Notes under the pieces: model-generated | What the model was told of the DNA's origin: nothing | What the model saw: only the letters and a program-made list of their open reading frames with translations | Databases searched by the model: none | Made by a program: the position numbers and the translations under genes | In this document: one piece after another, positions 22,909 through 34,629 of the stretch | Layout: every line of letters starts with the position of its first letter | Position numbering within the stretch: position 1 is the first letter of the stretch | Source of the DNA: Macrophomina tecta | Lineage: Eukaryota; Ascomycota; Dothideomycetes; Botryosphaeriales; Botryosphaeriaceae | Reading direction: 5' to 3' | NCBI GenBank assembly: GCA_024180945.1 | Contig: JAKSGN010000037.1 | Coordinates: 935,501-999,500 of the forward strand | DNA length: 64,000 nt

Positions 22909-24528
22909 TTAGAAGCCTTCGTCTCCGGCCCTGCAGAGACGTATCTGGTCAACCCATTCCGACCGGTTGACCTCTTCTGCAGTCAAGCGGCGGTTAGGAT
23001 TGGGATCGAGAATCGAATATATGACGTTGCGGCATTGGCGCTGTGCCCTCTTAGCAGATATAGCAAACTTCAAGGAAATGAAACTTACGCGTCGGAGAAC
23101 CTCAATGGGTCTGTAGCCGGATTCCTCCTTGCGATCCTCAAGATATTTTGTGTAGAACTCGTCCTCGCCTCTTTTGGCGACACGCCAGAGGTGACGCCCG
23201 GTCCTCATGGCCATGTAGATGACGCCACAGGCCCAGACGTCAACCGCTCTGGGGTCGAATTCTTCATCCACGTACTCCTCAGGCGCAATGTAGGGTGCCG
23301 AACCGCAGATACCCGCTGTCATGTGAGCCTCCTCTTCCCAGGCCATGCGGAAGCATTCGCCGTTGCCGAAGTCGGTTATTTTGATCGCTCCGTGGGAGGT
23401 AAGGAGGAGGTTCTCGGGCTTGAGATCACGGTGGGCGACACCCATGCCGTGCAAGTAATCAACGCCACGCATCAGCTGCTTGAAAAAGCAGTCGGCTTCG
23501 ACGACTTCGAGTTGGCCGGCCGCGAGAATAAGGGTGTACAGATCGCCGCCGGCGCAATATTCCATAACTTCACAGAATTCACCCTTCTCATCCTGAATGA
23601 GGTCAAGCGTATTGATGATGTTCGGGTGATGCATGGAAGAGGAAATGCAGAACTCGGATGTCAGGCGCTTGTTGTACTTCTTGTCGGATTCACCAGGGCG
23701 CTGCTTGAACTCTTTGACGGCGAAAAGCTGCTCGCGCTTAGGGTCCTTGGCGTCGGGCTTGTGGGCTATCTTTACAATACCAAATGCGCCGCGACCGATG
23801 ATCTCCTGACACTTTCCGTACTTCTGGACGAGAGTCATGGAAGAGCTAGCACCGGTTTTGTGGTCGATGTTAAACTTCTCTTTGTCATTGCGCAGCTGGT
23901 CAACCCAACCCGACATCAGACTGAGAGGCTGCTCTTCGGGGTTCGTCTCCTTCTTCTTCCCAAGCATCAGATTCTGGAACATATCCTTCAGCTTTTCCTC
24001 ACGCCTCTGGACTCGGAGCTGGTGCTCATGGCTTCCATCGTCGTGAAGTTTGAAGCGCTTCGAGACGTTGGCGGCCTGCTGCTGCTCCTTCTTCCTCTCC
24101 GCGTTGCTCTTGGAGCGGTCGACCGAGGTGACAGCCTTCTTCTCGGACATGGACCCTTGACGGCGCGGCTCAGGGCGGGGGGAACTGGTCGGGCCATCGC
24201 CGTTCGCCACCTTATTCTCAGGCACTTTCTCGGGGATTTTCTCGGATGCCAAATTGACTTTCGAAGCGTCTCTGGAGACGTCTTGGGCTTCGCGACGGCC
24301 GAAGATGCCGCTTATTCTCGAGCTCATGGTGGGCTTCTTCGCGGGGAGGTTCGGTCTTGCGCCAGTGGCGCCAGCAACAGCAGCGCCGTTGGACTGCGCG
24401 AGAGTGGCATGCTGCGGCGGGGGAAGGGCGAAGTTGCCGTCCGAAGAGGCGATGGAGGAAGTCGAGGTAGAGGGCACCGGGGAGCCCGTTGCCTTGGAGC
24501 TCATAGCGGGCGAGGTCTTGTTGGCCAT
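22909..24528 (-). CDS. SAT4: Hal4/Sat4-type Ser/Thr kinase (Npr1/Hal5 family)
   Basis: The reading frame from ATG 24528 spans 539 codons, with a probable 48-nt intron inside (23041-23088), leaving about 523 aa. Residues 1-215 are disordered, Ser/Lys-rich. The kinase domain follows: [16 protein letters not shown] (Gly loop), AVKEFKQR (Lys), [11 protein letters not shown] (catalytic loop), DFGNGECF (DFG), [11 protein letters not shown] and [13 protein letters not shown]. This family in yeast controls potassium and nutrient transporter stability at the plasma membrane (Hal4/Hal5 activate Trk1/2; Npr1 regulates ammonium and amino acid permeases). The intron call rests on a GTAAGT donor, a TGCTAAG branch and a CACAG acceptor interrupting a conserved stretch (PIEVLRR ... 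[13 protein letters not shown]). The intron is a multiple of three and has no stop, so retention would add 16 residues. Confidence 0.88.
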   Translation of the reverse strand: MANKTSPAMSSKATGSPVPSTSTSSIASSDGNFALPPPQHATLAQSNGAAVAGATGARPNLPAKKPTMSSRISGIFGRREAQDVSRDASKVNLASEKIPEKVPENKVANGDGPTSSPRPEPRRQGSMSEKKAVTSVDRSKSNAERKKEQQQAANVSKRFKLHDDGSHEHQLRVQRREEKLKDMFQNLMLGKKKETNPEEQPLSLMSGWVDQLRNDKEKFNIDHKTGASSSMTLVQKYGKCQEIIGRGAFGIVKIAHKPDAKDPKREQLFAVKEFKQRPGESDKKYNKRLTSEFCISSSMHHPNIINTLDLIQDEKGEFCEVMEYCAGGDLYTLILAAGQLEVVEADCFFKQLMRGVDYLHGMGVAHRDLKPENLLLTSHGAIKITDFGNGECFRMAWEEEAHMTAGICGSAPYIAPEEYVDEEFDPRAVDVWACGVIYMAMRTGRHLWRVAKRGEDEFYTKYLEDRKEESGYRPIEVLRRVSFISLKFAISAKRAQRQCRNVIYSILDPNPNRRLTAEEVNRSEWVDQIRLCRAGDEGF

Positions 24529-26662
24529 GGTATGGCAGGGTGTGAAGTAGGGCTGGAGGCGGTGACCGTTGGAGAGTGGAGCAGTCGGCGTGGAGCAGTC
24601 GGTTGAGACTGTACGTCTCGGGGCTGGGGCAAAGCCCAGAAAGGTGTGTTATTGGTCTCGCAAAACGGCGTTGGGTTCGTGACTGCACCCGCTTTCGGGA
24701 GAGAGGTGAGGACGCAGGGCGATGAAGCGGTCGCGCGCTTTCCTTGGCAGTGCCGAGGCCAAAGTGCTTGGGGCAGCCACTTAACTCGGCCGGCTGACAA
24801 AACTTGGGCGGGCGTGTGATCCGGGCTCTGAGAGTGGTGAAGACAGCAGACCGCCGGAAGCGCGCAGGGCTCCAGTCAAGGACGTGGGCGAGTCGCGGCG
24901 GCCGTGGGCAGAGGAGATTTATCGCTGAGCTGAGGGCGCGTGCTGATGAAGCAGTGTGCGGAATTGGCAGCAGGCCAGCTGTGTGCGGGCGGAAGAAAAA
25001 CGGTGGTGAAAATGGCGCACTCCCGGGCACAGCAATTTGGTGAGGTCAACTGAGAGGTGCTAAACAGCCGCGGAGCCCGCGGGCGAGCTATCGCAGAGCT
25101 GCGCGTACGGTGGAAAATAATGGTAATACTCCAGCGTGCAGGAACACTGCCGCATGCGTGCACCGCGAGCAATAAGCTGGCCGGAGCGGTGGACCGGGAG
25201 TGGGCGCAGCAGGCCGCAGCAAGCTCTCATCACACACTCCTAGCCCCGCCGGCCTGGACAACTGGACAAACCGTACGTCATGCGGCACTGTATCCACCAG
25301 GACCGGCCGCCAGCAACAGGCATAGCCATGGGAGATGATGAAAGGCTGGCAGCATCGAGAGGCCGCTGCCCGCCCGCCCGCAGCTTGTACGCCAATGCCC
25401 CCAGCAGCGCGCCCGCGACCATTTCTTTGTCGTGCCTCGCCTGCAGCCCTGCCATAGCGCTGTGGCGCTGCTGGCGGGGCCCACGCCCATCACCGCGGCC
25501 TCCAGCGGTCGCCCAGCGTGCTGCGTGCTGCGTGCGACGGCAAGCGGCAGCGCAGAAAGACGCACGCACACGCAGTCTGCCATCGAGATCCGCCTCGGCC
25601 ATCGCGAGTCCCGCGTCAACTTCCCCAAATTCCGCGACGATTTGGCCGACAGCTAGACAGCCCCTCCCTCAAATCTCGCTTGAGTCAAAATACCGCCCAC
25701 TAACTAGACACGAACAAGCCGCTTACAAAAGCCAGGAAAGCCCTCGACCCGGCCGCCGTTCGCCTTCGCCGCCGCCCGCCCGCCCGCCGCAAAAGAGCGC
25801 AGCAGCAGAAGCAGCAGCAGCAACGGCAACGGCAAAGCGGGAGACCAATGATTAAATCCCTCACCACCCTCGTCCGCCGCAACCTCAACACCATTTCCAC
25901 GCCATGTCCCGATGTAGCCTCCCAGATCGAGCGAGCTGCTGCCCTCGCCCCAGCACCACCATCCCCCAGCTATTGTGACTGTCACATCCGCCCTCATGCA
26001 AAGCTCCCTCGCGGTGTGGTTGCGCGCGCGCGCGGTCGTCGCCGCCATGATTCGCAGCCCGGGGAAAGGCGAGCGCCCTCGGACATCATGACTTGCTGAT
26101 GTTTTGCCGATTCGGCTTTGTCGCGATAATTCACCACATCACCAGAAATAATGCCTCATACATGTAGGCGCAGGTACGCACATACTGTCGCTTTCGTATG
26201 CATCATCAGCTTACTTCCGACCGCGGGGTGCCTTAAGCGTCTTCGAGTAAGTGGTTGCTCCGAAGGCGCAGCTGTTCGTGTAATACGATTTTCAACATCC
26301 CCGAGCAAGGCCTATTGCTGTTATCCTCGGAGCAAGAGTGGTTAATTGCAAAAGGTACTTTCTCTACAGCCGCGCCTGTGTGGTCACCTTGCGTCTCACA
26401 ACGAATGAAGGCGTCAGCCGAACACACGAGGGCCCGTTGACTTGTGCGCGGCAGCGCCCGCTTCTTGCCGTCGATCCAAAGAAGCTTTCTTGTGCTACTT
26501 TTGTGTACCCCTGCCGTCCTGCTCGCCTGTATACCACCTCCATTACATGTGCGGGCATGCACAACACAGCGGCCCGCGCGTGAGCTCGTGGTGCCCTGCT
26601 TCTGATTCCTGCTCTCAATCTAAGCCAATGAATAGTTGCCAATCCGCACGGCCTATAGGCGA
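24529..26662. other. Long intergenic region upstream of the HAL4-like gene
   Basis: This 2.1 kb stretch carries the HAL4-like promoter/leader and the CaMKK 3' flank. Several Arg/Ala/Pro-rich frames occur on both strands (the longest 270 codons, overlapping the kinase start), without recognisable domains. I see no RNA gene. Confidence 0.5.
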
Positions 26663-29065
26663 TTAGGCCGCGCCATCCCCAGATTCCTCGCTGTGTACAT
26701 TGTTCTTGGCTTTCTCGACCAGCTTGGCTAGCGCCGAGCCTGCGGCCTTGGGGGCTTCGCTGCCCAACTGCAGCGCGTCAAGCAGAGTCGGGTTGCGTCG
26801 GATCGATTCCTTGCCCTCAACCCGCCGGGTCAGGTAGAGCGTCGGCCGCCTCTGCCCGCGCTCAGCCATGATTCTCTGCACTTCTTCTTCGTACGCCTTT
26901 TCGTACACATCGATGTCCACAGCACCTGGAGATTCGCATACGACATGCTGGTGGTCAGCAGGCACCTCTTCTCCTTCGGGACAGTTGAGATCAAGAAACA
27001 GCTGATCTTCCAGAGGATCATGAGCCTGTCCTTTGCCGATTCCCAGCCGCGGCGTTCGAGGCTCAGCAGAGGGCGTGTGCAGCGATGACGCGTCGTGGGG
27101 ATCAAGCCTTGGTGACTGACCTGCGCTCGCAGGAGTCGAGATACCTGCGTCATGGATCTGCTCCGCCAACCGCTCAACCTTTGCCGTCACGTCAATGTTG
27201 CGATGGACGCCTTCAGTGGCAAGTGAACTCTCCACTGTCTGCCTAATATCGGCCGCCTCGCTCCGAGACTTTCCCAACCCATTGTATGGACGCATGGAGA
27301 GCGGAGGCTGGACCATGCGATGACCGAAGATACCCTGCATCAAGTCTGGTCGCTTCTTAAAAAGTAACTGTTTGAAGCGTTTCACTGCTTTCATCTTGGA
27401 AACGATTAGAGATACTGAGCGGGGTTTATGACTGCGGGTCAACTCACCACGGTGATCAAGTGGCCCATGTTTCCGGTAATTGCAGCATTCACTTCCTCTT
27501 CCGTAGGGGGCTCGATAATGTCCGCAATATTCTCCTCCTTTGGCAGAAGTCCGTCCGTACCCCTCCTTGTGACCCAAGGATGTTCCTGGCTGGATTAGCT
27601 GCGTGTATCGACATCAGGCTGGCCATCGTGACATACCCTGAGCTCATCCATAGTGATGCGTTTGTCTGGGTCTTTCTCCAGTATTCGGCCCATAAGATCA
27701 GCAAAGTCTTCTTCGCAGTCTTCCAGCTCAACTTCGGCGGTCCGGATCGCGTCATAGAGCTCAATCATGCCTCCTTTTTCGAACGGTATTCTACCAAACC
27801 GCAGGCAATAGAGCGTCACGCCCATTGACCATATGTCGGCGGCTTTTCCGGACACGTCGCCATGCTTGGGCACGCAAAGTTCCGGCGGCATGAACGCCGG
27901 TGAGCCGGCCGATTTTTTGGTTTTCATCTCTGAGTCTTTCTCGAACATTTCAGAGACCCCAAAATCAACAATCTTCAGTACGTCATCCTCAGTGATGAGG
28001 CAGTTGTCTGGCTTGATGTCGCGATGGATGATACCCTGAGCATGCACTGCAGAAAGTTGACACATTAGTCGAAAAGAACAAACTTCTCACCTCGGCAGAT
28101 CACCCACAATATTCAATTCCAAGTATCATGTCTCGGAACCAGCATCGGCATCGCTCATCGTCATACGGATCTGCTCGTTCGTCAAGGCCTACATGCATGA
28201 CAACGCCCTTCTTGCAGAGCTCCAGCACCATGTATAACGAGTCCTCATCTGGATCGTCGAGCACCTCGATGAGCGCTACTAGATTGGGGTGGTTCAGCTT
28301 TTTCATTACAGCAATTTCTTCCTTTATGAGGTCCAGAGAGTTGTTGGTTTCACTACCGGAGTGCCGATGTAGAGGCAGATTAAAGCCACGGCCAGCGGAG
28401 TGTTGGTTCTTGCGGTGTCTAACGCCTGGGCTGCGAAGCAAGTTGGATTGCGCTCGTTTGCGCAAGCGCGATTTCGAGAATTCCTTGACAGCCTGTGGTA
28501 TCCCCTATCTTAGTACAAGACCGGAGATTGTGGCGCAAATGCAGTGTATAAGGGTCCTCCACAGCCGCCACGCATAAGCAAAATGTCTTACGTATTCCTT
28601 TCCATATTGATCCACTGCACGATGAACGGCGCCAAAGGATCCTCGCCCGATCTCCTGATCAATAATGTACTGGTTGATACGGTGTTGAGCAGTGCCATCG
28701 TCTTCACTGTTGCTGTATTCAGATCGCGCGTTTAGCGTTTCCTAGCGGATGAGATAGTGAGAACTATGACTTGGACGGGCAATTGAACAGGTCTACGGAC
28801 TTTGACTTCTCTGCTGGTCGATGGAGCACGGCGGTGGTGTCGCAGTGGACTTTGATAAGCGGGCGCAGACCTGTTGGAGGCGTCCATGTCAGCGACACCG
28901 GCAGGAACTGAGGTGGACTTGGAGCGCATACACATGTTTTATGACAGGAGGGCGCCCGGAGCCATCTGTATCAGGCACAGCCAGCGAGAGATGTTCAGAG
29001 GGATATAGGCCGGGGATGTCATCGGCGGAGAGATGCTGTTGCAGGCGCGAAGAGGGCTGCGGCAT
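26663..29065 (-). CDS. cmkC: Calcium/calmodulin-dependent kinase kinase (Ssp1/CmkC-like)
   Basis: Seven exons: 28932-29065, 28801-28870, 28592-28741, 28108-28492, 27637-28046, 27448-27585 and 26663-27394. They encode 672 aa. After splicing the N-terminus runs MPQPSSRLQQHLSADD and on through SPLRHHRRAPSTSREVK. The kinase domain follows: IGRGSFGAVHRA, AVKEFSKSRLRKRAQS (basic segment typical of CaMKKs), HRDIKPDNCL, DFGVSEMF, SAGSPAFMPPELC and DIWSMGVTLYCL. The C-terminal 240 residues are mostly disordered and would hold any calmodulin site. In S. pombe (Ssp1) and Aspergillus (CmkC) this kinase activates downstream CaMK or AMPK in calcium, stress and glucose signalling. Introns are 51-99 nt. Intron 2 has a weak donor (GTCCGT at 28800). 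The first intron was chosen because GTATGC/CAACAG joins the frames into an uninterrupted family-like N-terminus. Confidence 0.88.
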
Positions 29066-29411
29066 TGCCAGAGAGAGGGACGCGGTCGCGGGCGGAACCA
29101 GTGGTAGTAGAACAAGTAGAGAAGGATGTACACGCAGGACCAGCTTGGACGTGTGAGAGGAGGTGAAAGGACGGCGCTGAAGCGCAGAGATCTTAGTGGG
29201 AGCTCAGGCTGATGCGCTTGCACCCCGCGCCAGGCCGATCTTTCCTGGACCCTGGTCCGTTGCGAAAGCTTGACCGTTTGAACTCACATCAATCGCGCCA
29301 GCATCGGTCTAGAGTCTCCCAAACCCCCGATCCGCAATCCCGCAGCTCCCAGCCTGCAACCCGCCGCCGCACCCCCGACCACTGCCCGCACTCAGCTCTA
29401 AGCCTGCCAGC
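29066..29411. promoter_or_regulatory. Divergent promoter, CaMKK / BET5
   Basis: Only 346 nt separate the two start codons, so the genes must share promoter DNA. The half nearer BET5 is C/A-rich (pyrimidine/CA leader). No clear TATA box is present. Confidence 0.6.
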
Positions 29412-30081
29412 ATGACCATCTACTCCTTCTACATCTTCGACCGCCACAGTATGTCGCTGCGCACCCTCCGCGCCCGGCCCTTTCGTAGCTAATCGTGTCA
29501 CAGCTGAGTGCATCTACAGCAAACGATGGGTGCGTCCGTCCGCTGCCACTACGAAGGCCGGCCGCCCCACGTCTGGCGGCAGTTTGATGAGCGATGGCGA
29601 TGTTCAGGCTGGTCGCAAGGCCCTGTCCAAGGAGGATGACGCGAAGCTCATGTTCGGCTCCATCTTCTCCCTGAGAAACATGGTCAAACAACTGGGCGGT
29701 GACGATGATACGTACGCATACCTATGCCAGAGTTTGTCGCCAGCTAGCCGCTGATGTGGGCGCAAACCTACAGCTTTCTCTCCTTCCGGACCGCTGAATA
29801 CAAGCTCCACTACTACGAGACCCCTACGCGATTGAAGTTCGTCATGCTCACCGACACGAAAACGAATAACCTCCGCATAGTCCTCCATCAGATCTGGGCC
29901 AACCTGTACGTTGAATTCGTGGTCAAGAATCCACTCTCGCCCGTTGAGCATCCAGGCGGAGTCGGAGTCGCCAACGAGCTTTTCGAGCTGGGCCTCGACA
30001 GCTTCATTGTGAGTCCTTGTATGGAACAAACTGCATGCGTTGTCGCTAACTCTTGGTTAGGATAGCGTCTTCCATAGCTGA
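29412..30081 (+). CDS. BET5: TRAPP complex subunit Bet5 (TRAPPC1)
   Basis: Four exons (29412-29448, 29504-29711, 29774-30008, 30061-30081) encode 166 aa (yeast 159). Bet5 is a small core subunit of the TRAPP complexes, which activate Rab GTPases in ER-to-Golgi traffic. The longin-type fold is recognisable: MTIYSFYIFDRHTECIYSKRW, an insert, LMFGSIFSLRNMVKQLGGDD, FRTAEYKLHYYETPT, LKFVMLTDT and NPLSPVEHPGGVGVANELFE. Exons 1-3 are well fixed by family sequence. The last exon is tentative: a GTGAGT donor and a CTAAC...TTAG acceptor give a seven-codon end (DSVFHS and stop), while reading through gives a different 19-residue tail to a stop at 30063-30065. Confidence 0.88.
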
Positions 30082-31021
30082 GAGTCTTCGAGGATAAAAT
30101 TGCCTTACCATAAGCACAGCAGCCATGGCCTACTCTTCTTGCGATATGCCATTTCATTGAAAGGCACCTACAAAGGCTGAGGAATCACCTCAAACTTATA
30201 TTGCCAGCTTGAGACGAAGAAAGGTATGGCAGATACGAGGCACGTGGAAGCCGGACCTGCGCATGGGGATGATAAGCAGGTCTGACCCTGCTCAGAATGA
30301 GACAACGACTGCTCAGAGATGGGTCACTGGTGTGTTGGAATGGAAAGTTTGGGCTCCTGGTTATTTGCTTACACACGATACCCATCACCCTCCCACCTAT
30401 CTAGAAGGAGTGAGGTTCTAGTATTTGCGCTATCAAGCTGATTGCATTATAGTTAATCAATAATACGAGAGCACCACCTGAAACTAGTCGTCGATCACGC
30501 ATGGCCCTTAGCATTGAGGTTGTATATGAGATGTATCCAGCAGGTGAAACGAGTAGACTTATTCCAGACAGGATTGATAATGGGCGTGATGTAATGAATA
30601 TGGCCAGTCACTACTTCCGGTAGGGCAGGCCAAAAAAAATTTAAAATAAGAACCAAGGCTGTTGGGGAGAAAAGGTAGACACTGGGAATGTTCGCCTCTT
30701 GTTAAAGACCCAGTACACCTCGCGGTCTTCGAACTCATAGCTGCCCTTTGCTGTCTCGTCCCCGCTCTGTTTGGTTTACATCAAGATTAGCAACGGTTTT
30801 TAATGAATTTGACGGATATACCAGCAGGCTATATGCCTATGCTTACTATATGCCTGTTGGCGAAAGAGTAAGTGAAAGACAAGATGTATCTGCCGGCAGA
30901 CCTTCCAAAGTTCTCGCCTGATCGCACATGCCTAATGGTATCCAACACACCTGCTAAGCTTCCAGGTATCCCTCTCATGTTTCCTTTATTTTCATGCCCG
31001 AAGCTATTCTATGCGAGCATT
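30082..31021. other. Convergent intergenic region, BET5 / CobW-type gene
   Basis: No gene is seen across 940 nt. Both flanking genes end here. Open frames are short and unlike known proteins. Confidence 0.55.
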
Positions 31022-33061
31022 CTAATCCTTATGACCATGGTTGTGGTGCCCATGGTCGTTGCCTTCTGCGTGCCCATGATCATGCTCCTCACCTACAGTC
31101 CACTCCGCCCAGTATGAGTCGTCCCACCACTCGTTCAACTTCTCTTCTTTCCTTTCTAGATCCACGTCCTTCCTCCGCATCAGCTTTTCCCACTTCTTGA
31201 ACTCCTTGTTCGTCAGCAGACAATTGTTCAGCATTTGCGTAATTTTCTTTTCATCCAAGCTCTCGCCAATGAACACAATCTCTTGCCTCCTATCGCCCCA
31301 TTCACCCACGAAGTCCTTCTGGATTGCAGCCTTGACCTCTTCATCCGGTGCCCATTCCTCCTCCGGCAACTCGCAGTACCAGTCTTGCTCGTACTCAACG
31401 CGCAACATCGCACCCGCCGTGTTCCATGAACCGGCCTGCTGCGGCCGAGTAGCGAACCACAGCCAACCCTTGGACCGGTGCATCTTTGCCCAGACCGGGT
31501 CCGCTGCTTTGGCAGCGACAATGGCTGAGGGTTCTGTGGGCAGACTCTTGAGGAATGCGTCCTCTTCTTCGTTTTCGTCTTCCTCTTCTTGCCCGACTAG
31601 GTCTTCACCCTTTGAGTCTTTGCGCTTGGACTGCTCGTGGGTAGCAGGTTTGGGCCTCGCATCTGACATTACCTCATCCTCATCCGAGTCCACAGCGTTG
31701 GAGCTGCCCCTATCAGAGGCATCATCCTGAGCGTCTGATCCTTCCTCACCTTCATCTTCGTCATAAGGGTCAGGCTGGATGAGGACGAATTTACCGGCAA
31801 GTAGCCTATAGAGCTTCATAGGATCGAAAGGCTTGCGGGCGCGGTACACGAAGCTGTTGATGCCATACCTGCAATCACTCAATGTCAGCTTCACAACCAT
31901 TCAACCGTGGGCGTTAGGGGGTGTCTACGTACTCCAGCGTCTCCGGCTTCGGTGCCTTCCTCTTCTTCCCATTTACATCCATGATGAACATCTCCTGCAG
32001 GCTTGCCAACCAGCCACTCATCATCTGCGCTTCCTCCAGCTTGAATAAGCCGGTCCCGACAATGTCTCCCGCCGCGACCTTCGAGTGCTTCGTCTCAACG
32101 ACCTTGGCCTTTGGGTTCAGCGCCTTGATGCAGCCTCTGACACGCTCGCACGTCTTGCGGTCCACCATGTCTGTCTTGTTGATGACGATGACATTGGCGA
32201 ACTCGATCTGGTCAGCCATGAGGTCGGAGATGGTGCGCTCGTCCTCCGCCGGCACCTCGTCGCGCCCGAAGCGGTCGGTGAGGAACTCGCCCGTGTTGAA
32301 CTCGGCGAAGAAGCGGAAGGCATCGACGACGGTGACCATGGTATCGATGCGGGCGACGGTCTCGAGACCGCCGGCTTTGGCTCTAGAAGAAGACGAAGGG
32401 CCTTTTTTCAGCTTAGGTGTCTGGGTTGGATTTGCGCGGGCACATTCGGTGCGATGAGATGGAAGTGGTTGGGAGACTTACACCTTCTCGATGACTGCCC
32501 GGTCTTCGTGCTGGATCTCCTCGGGTATGGCTAGCATCTCTGCGCTCAGTGCGGCCGTGAACGTCTCTGCTACCTGTTGTGGCTCACTTATCCCGCTGCT
32601 CTCAATGAGGACGTAGTCGAATTGGCCACCCCATGCCATGTTCGCGAGCTCAACGAGGAAGTCTCCACGGAGTGTGCAGCAGATGCAGCCTGGGTGAGGA
32701 TGGCAATCAGCCACCATGATCCAGTAGCCAGAAAAGTATGAACAGGAAAAAATCACCATTCTGCATCTGGACGAGGTTTGCCTTATCCTCCTCTCCGGTC
32801 AGGCGAGCTACATGAGCACCGTCGATGTTCACTTCAGCCATATCGTTCACTATCACGGCAATCTTGAGACCGTGTGTATTGGATTGAAGGATGTGCTTGA
32901 GGAGTGTGGTCTTGCCGCTTCCCTGTTGCTCTGTCAGCCATTACCACATACTTTGAGCCTCAGCATGGGCAAAGGGTGATGCGGCTTACTAAAAAGCCCG
33001 AAAGCACAGTGACCGGGAGTAGCTTTTGCTCCATCTTCCTCTTTGATCTCGTCACCGTCAT
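31022..33061 (-). CDS. CobW/COG0523 family GTPase, putative zinc metallochaperone
   Basis: Five exons: 32990-33061, 32757-32922, 32482-32689, 31933-32382 and 31022-31868, giving 580 aa. The G domain shows [16 protein letters not shown] (Walker A, split by intron 1 between Leu and Gly), the family metal motif CICC within [31 protein letters not shown] and [11 protein letters not shown] (NKxD). The C-terminal CobW_C domain runs from [11 protein letters not shown] to the end. It contains a long acidic insert (about residues 325-390) and ends in a His-rich tail ([19 protein letters not shown]) suited to zinc. G3E GTPases of this kind deliver metal to client proteins; the client here is unknown. 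Intron 3 is ambiguous: a TCTAG acceptor at 32383 gives EKVAKAGGLE, an earlier one would insert about 13 residues. The ATG at 33061 is used because upstream frame starts only at TTG. Confidence 0.87.
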
Positions 33062-34629
33062 TGGGAAAAGCTGTGCAAAGGAAGGAAGAGAGAAGAGGGG
33101 ACAGAGATGTAGGGGATTTGGGATAGAGTTCGGAAGATGGGCTATCCATTTAAGAGGAGAGAGCAATTTATACTCTCAAATTCAGCAGTGTGCGTCTGCC
33201 CGCCCAGTCTACCCTAAACCATCCCTCTTGTGTCCATATGCTGCGCTGGGGAACCCTTGGACCCTGCTAAGACTGAGCACCGTGGTGTCCTTGAACACCT
33301 TGGAGGACGCGTTGATGGCCACTTAAGACCTTGAATCTCATCTTATCCCCATCTTTCAACCAATCAGAGCACGTTTGATAGTCAGCGGTCTGTGCTGCTT
33401 ACGTTTCTGCCTCTCAACTGGCGAGTAATTTTGGTGTTGGACCTTCGGAGTCTGCAGGAAGAGGACCATGACAGTCGGCAGATCAATTATCGGACAGCGA
33501 CCCACCATAAAGAATCAGCAAAGCCGCATCCCAGTGATATTTCACTAGCCTTTTCCAAAAGGCTTTACACACATCACACCCATCATATCGACCGGGACGT
33601 ACGATGTTGCAGTCTAAAGTTGACAATAGTTATGTTTCTCCGGATAATGGAATCGGCGGTCCGGACGCGCATGCAATCCCATCTTCTGGAAGTCGTTGTC
33701 CAGACGGACGTCTCAACTCCCAATAACGAACGAGGCGTACTGGTGCAATATTTTGAAGCTGGTGTCGTATCAGTAACGAGGGCTTGTTTGAGCCCGGATC
33801 TCATCGGCGAGCCCACGGGACAACTTGCCGCGTCGTAATGTTTACAAGAATGACGCGTGAGAGGAGAAAGCAGAGCCGAGATATCCCCCGAATTTGGTCT
33901 GACGTAGTCATTCGGGCATCGACGTCAGGTGTGTTGTCGGATATTGCGCACCAGCTGCGTTTGAGAGACGCCTGGAATATCTGTAGTAGCTCTATTCGAT
34001 GCGGTGAAAGAAGAAAAGGAGCCGGCCTTGGAAACTGAAGTAGCTTCTTAAAGAACATAGTCTGTCGTCCAATCGATGGTGGCCGTACGCTAACAGCAGC
34101 CCAATGTTTTAGGCGAGCATGTGAAATTCTGTGGGGAACCCCAGAGAGAGCGGAGGACGCGGTGTTTCGTCATGATGGCGCACGCAGCTAGATTTCCAGT
34201 GTACAGGGGAATGCGCTAGCACGCGACTTGACGACAAGAAATGGAAAACATGAGGCGGTGAAAGACAGCAGAGAAATGCATCGAAACAAAGCGGGAAACA
34301 CCGACACTAGCTTCCCACACGCACAATGCTTCCAGAAAATAAGCGAAGCCAGATGCATAATCCTTTGTCATTACTCGGAGTCGGTCTATCCATAGCAGTC
34401 GTAGTTGCATCCTCCCCCAGTTCCATAACCTCCTGCACAATCTACCTTACACTGGAACCACGCTTATAGGTCCCAAGACTGTCTCGTCCAAAAATGATCT
34501 CTCGTCACAGCGTGTCAATATTCCGCTGATACCTTGCCGTTTCGGAATATGACTAGCAGCTTTGATACAGCTGTTTCAGCCCATGGGATTTTTTTTTTTT
34601 ATTTTTTGGCTTCGAAAGCGATAGCCGCT
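33062..34629. other. Intergenic, CobW-type gene 5' region and YOP1 3' flank
   Basis: No gene is recognised in 1.57 kb. A T-rich tract at about 34590-34606 lies just beyond the YOP1 stop on the minus strand. Small frames (up to 148 codons at 33.4-33.8 kb) show no family signature. Confidence 0.5.

Noticed and set aside
22648..24606. 652-codon plus-strand open frame
   Set aside because: It is exactly antisense to the HAL4-like kinase, which has clear kinase motifs. Long antisense frames are common opposite GC-rich coding sequence.
24218..25030. 270-codon minus-strand frame overlapping the HAL4-like start
   Set aside because: Runs out of frame through the kinase N-terminus and the GC-rich leader; no motif.
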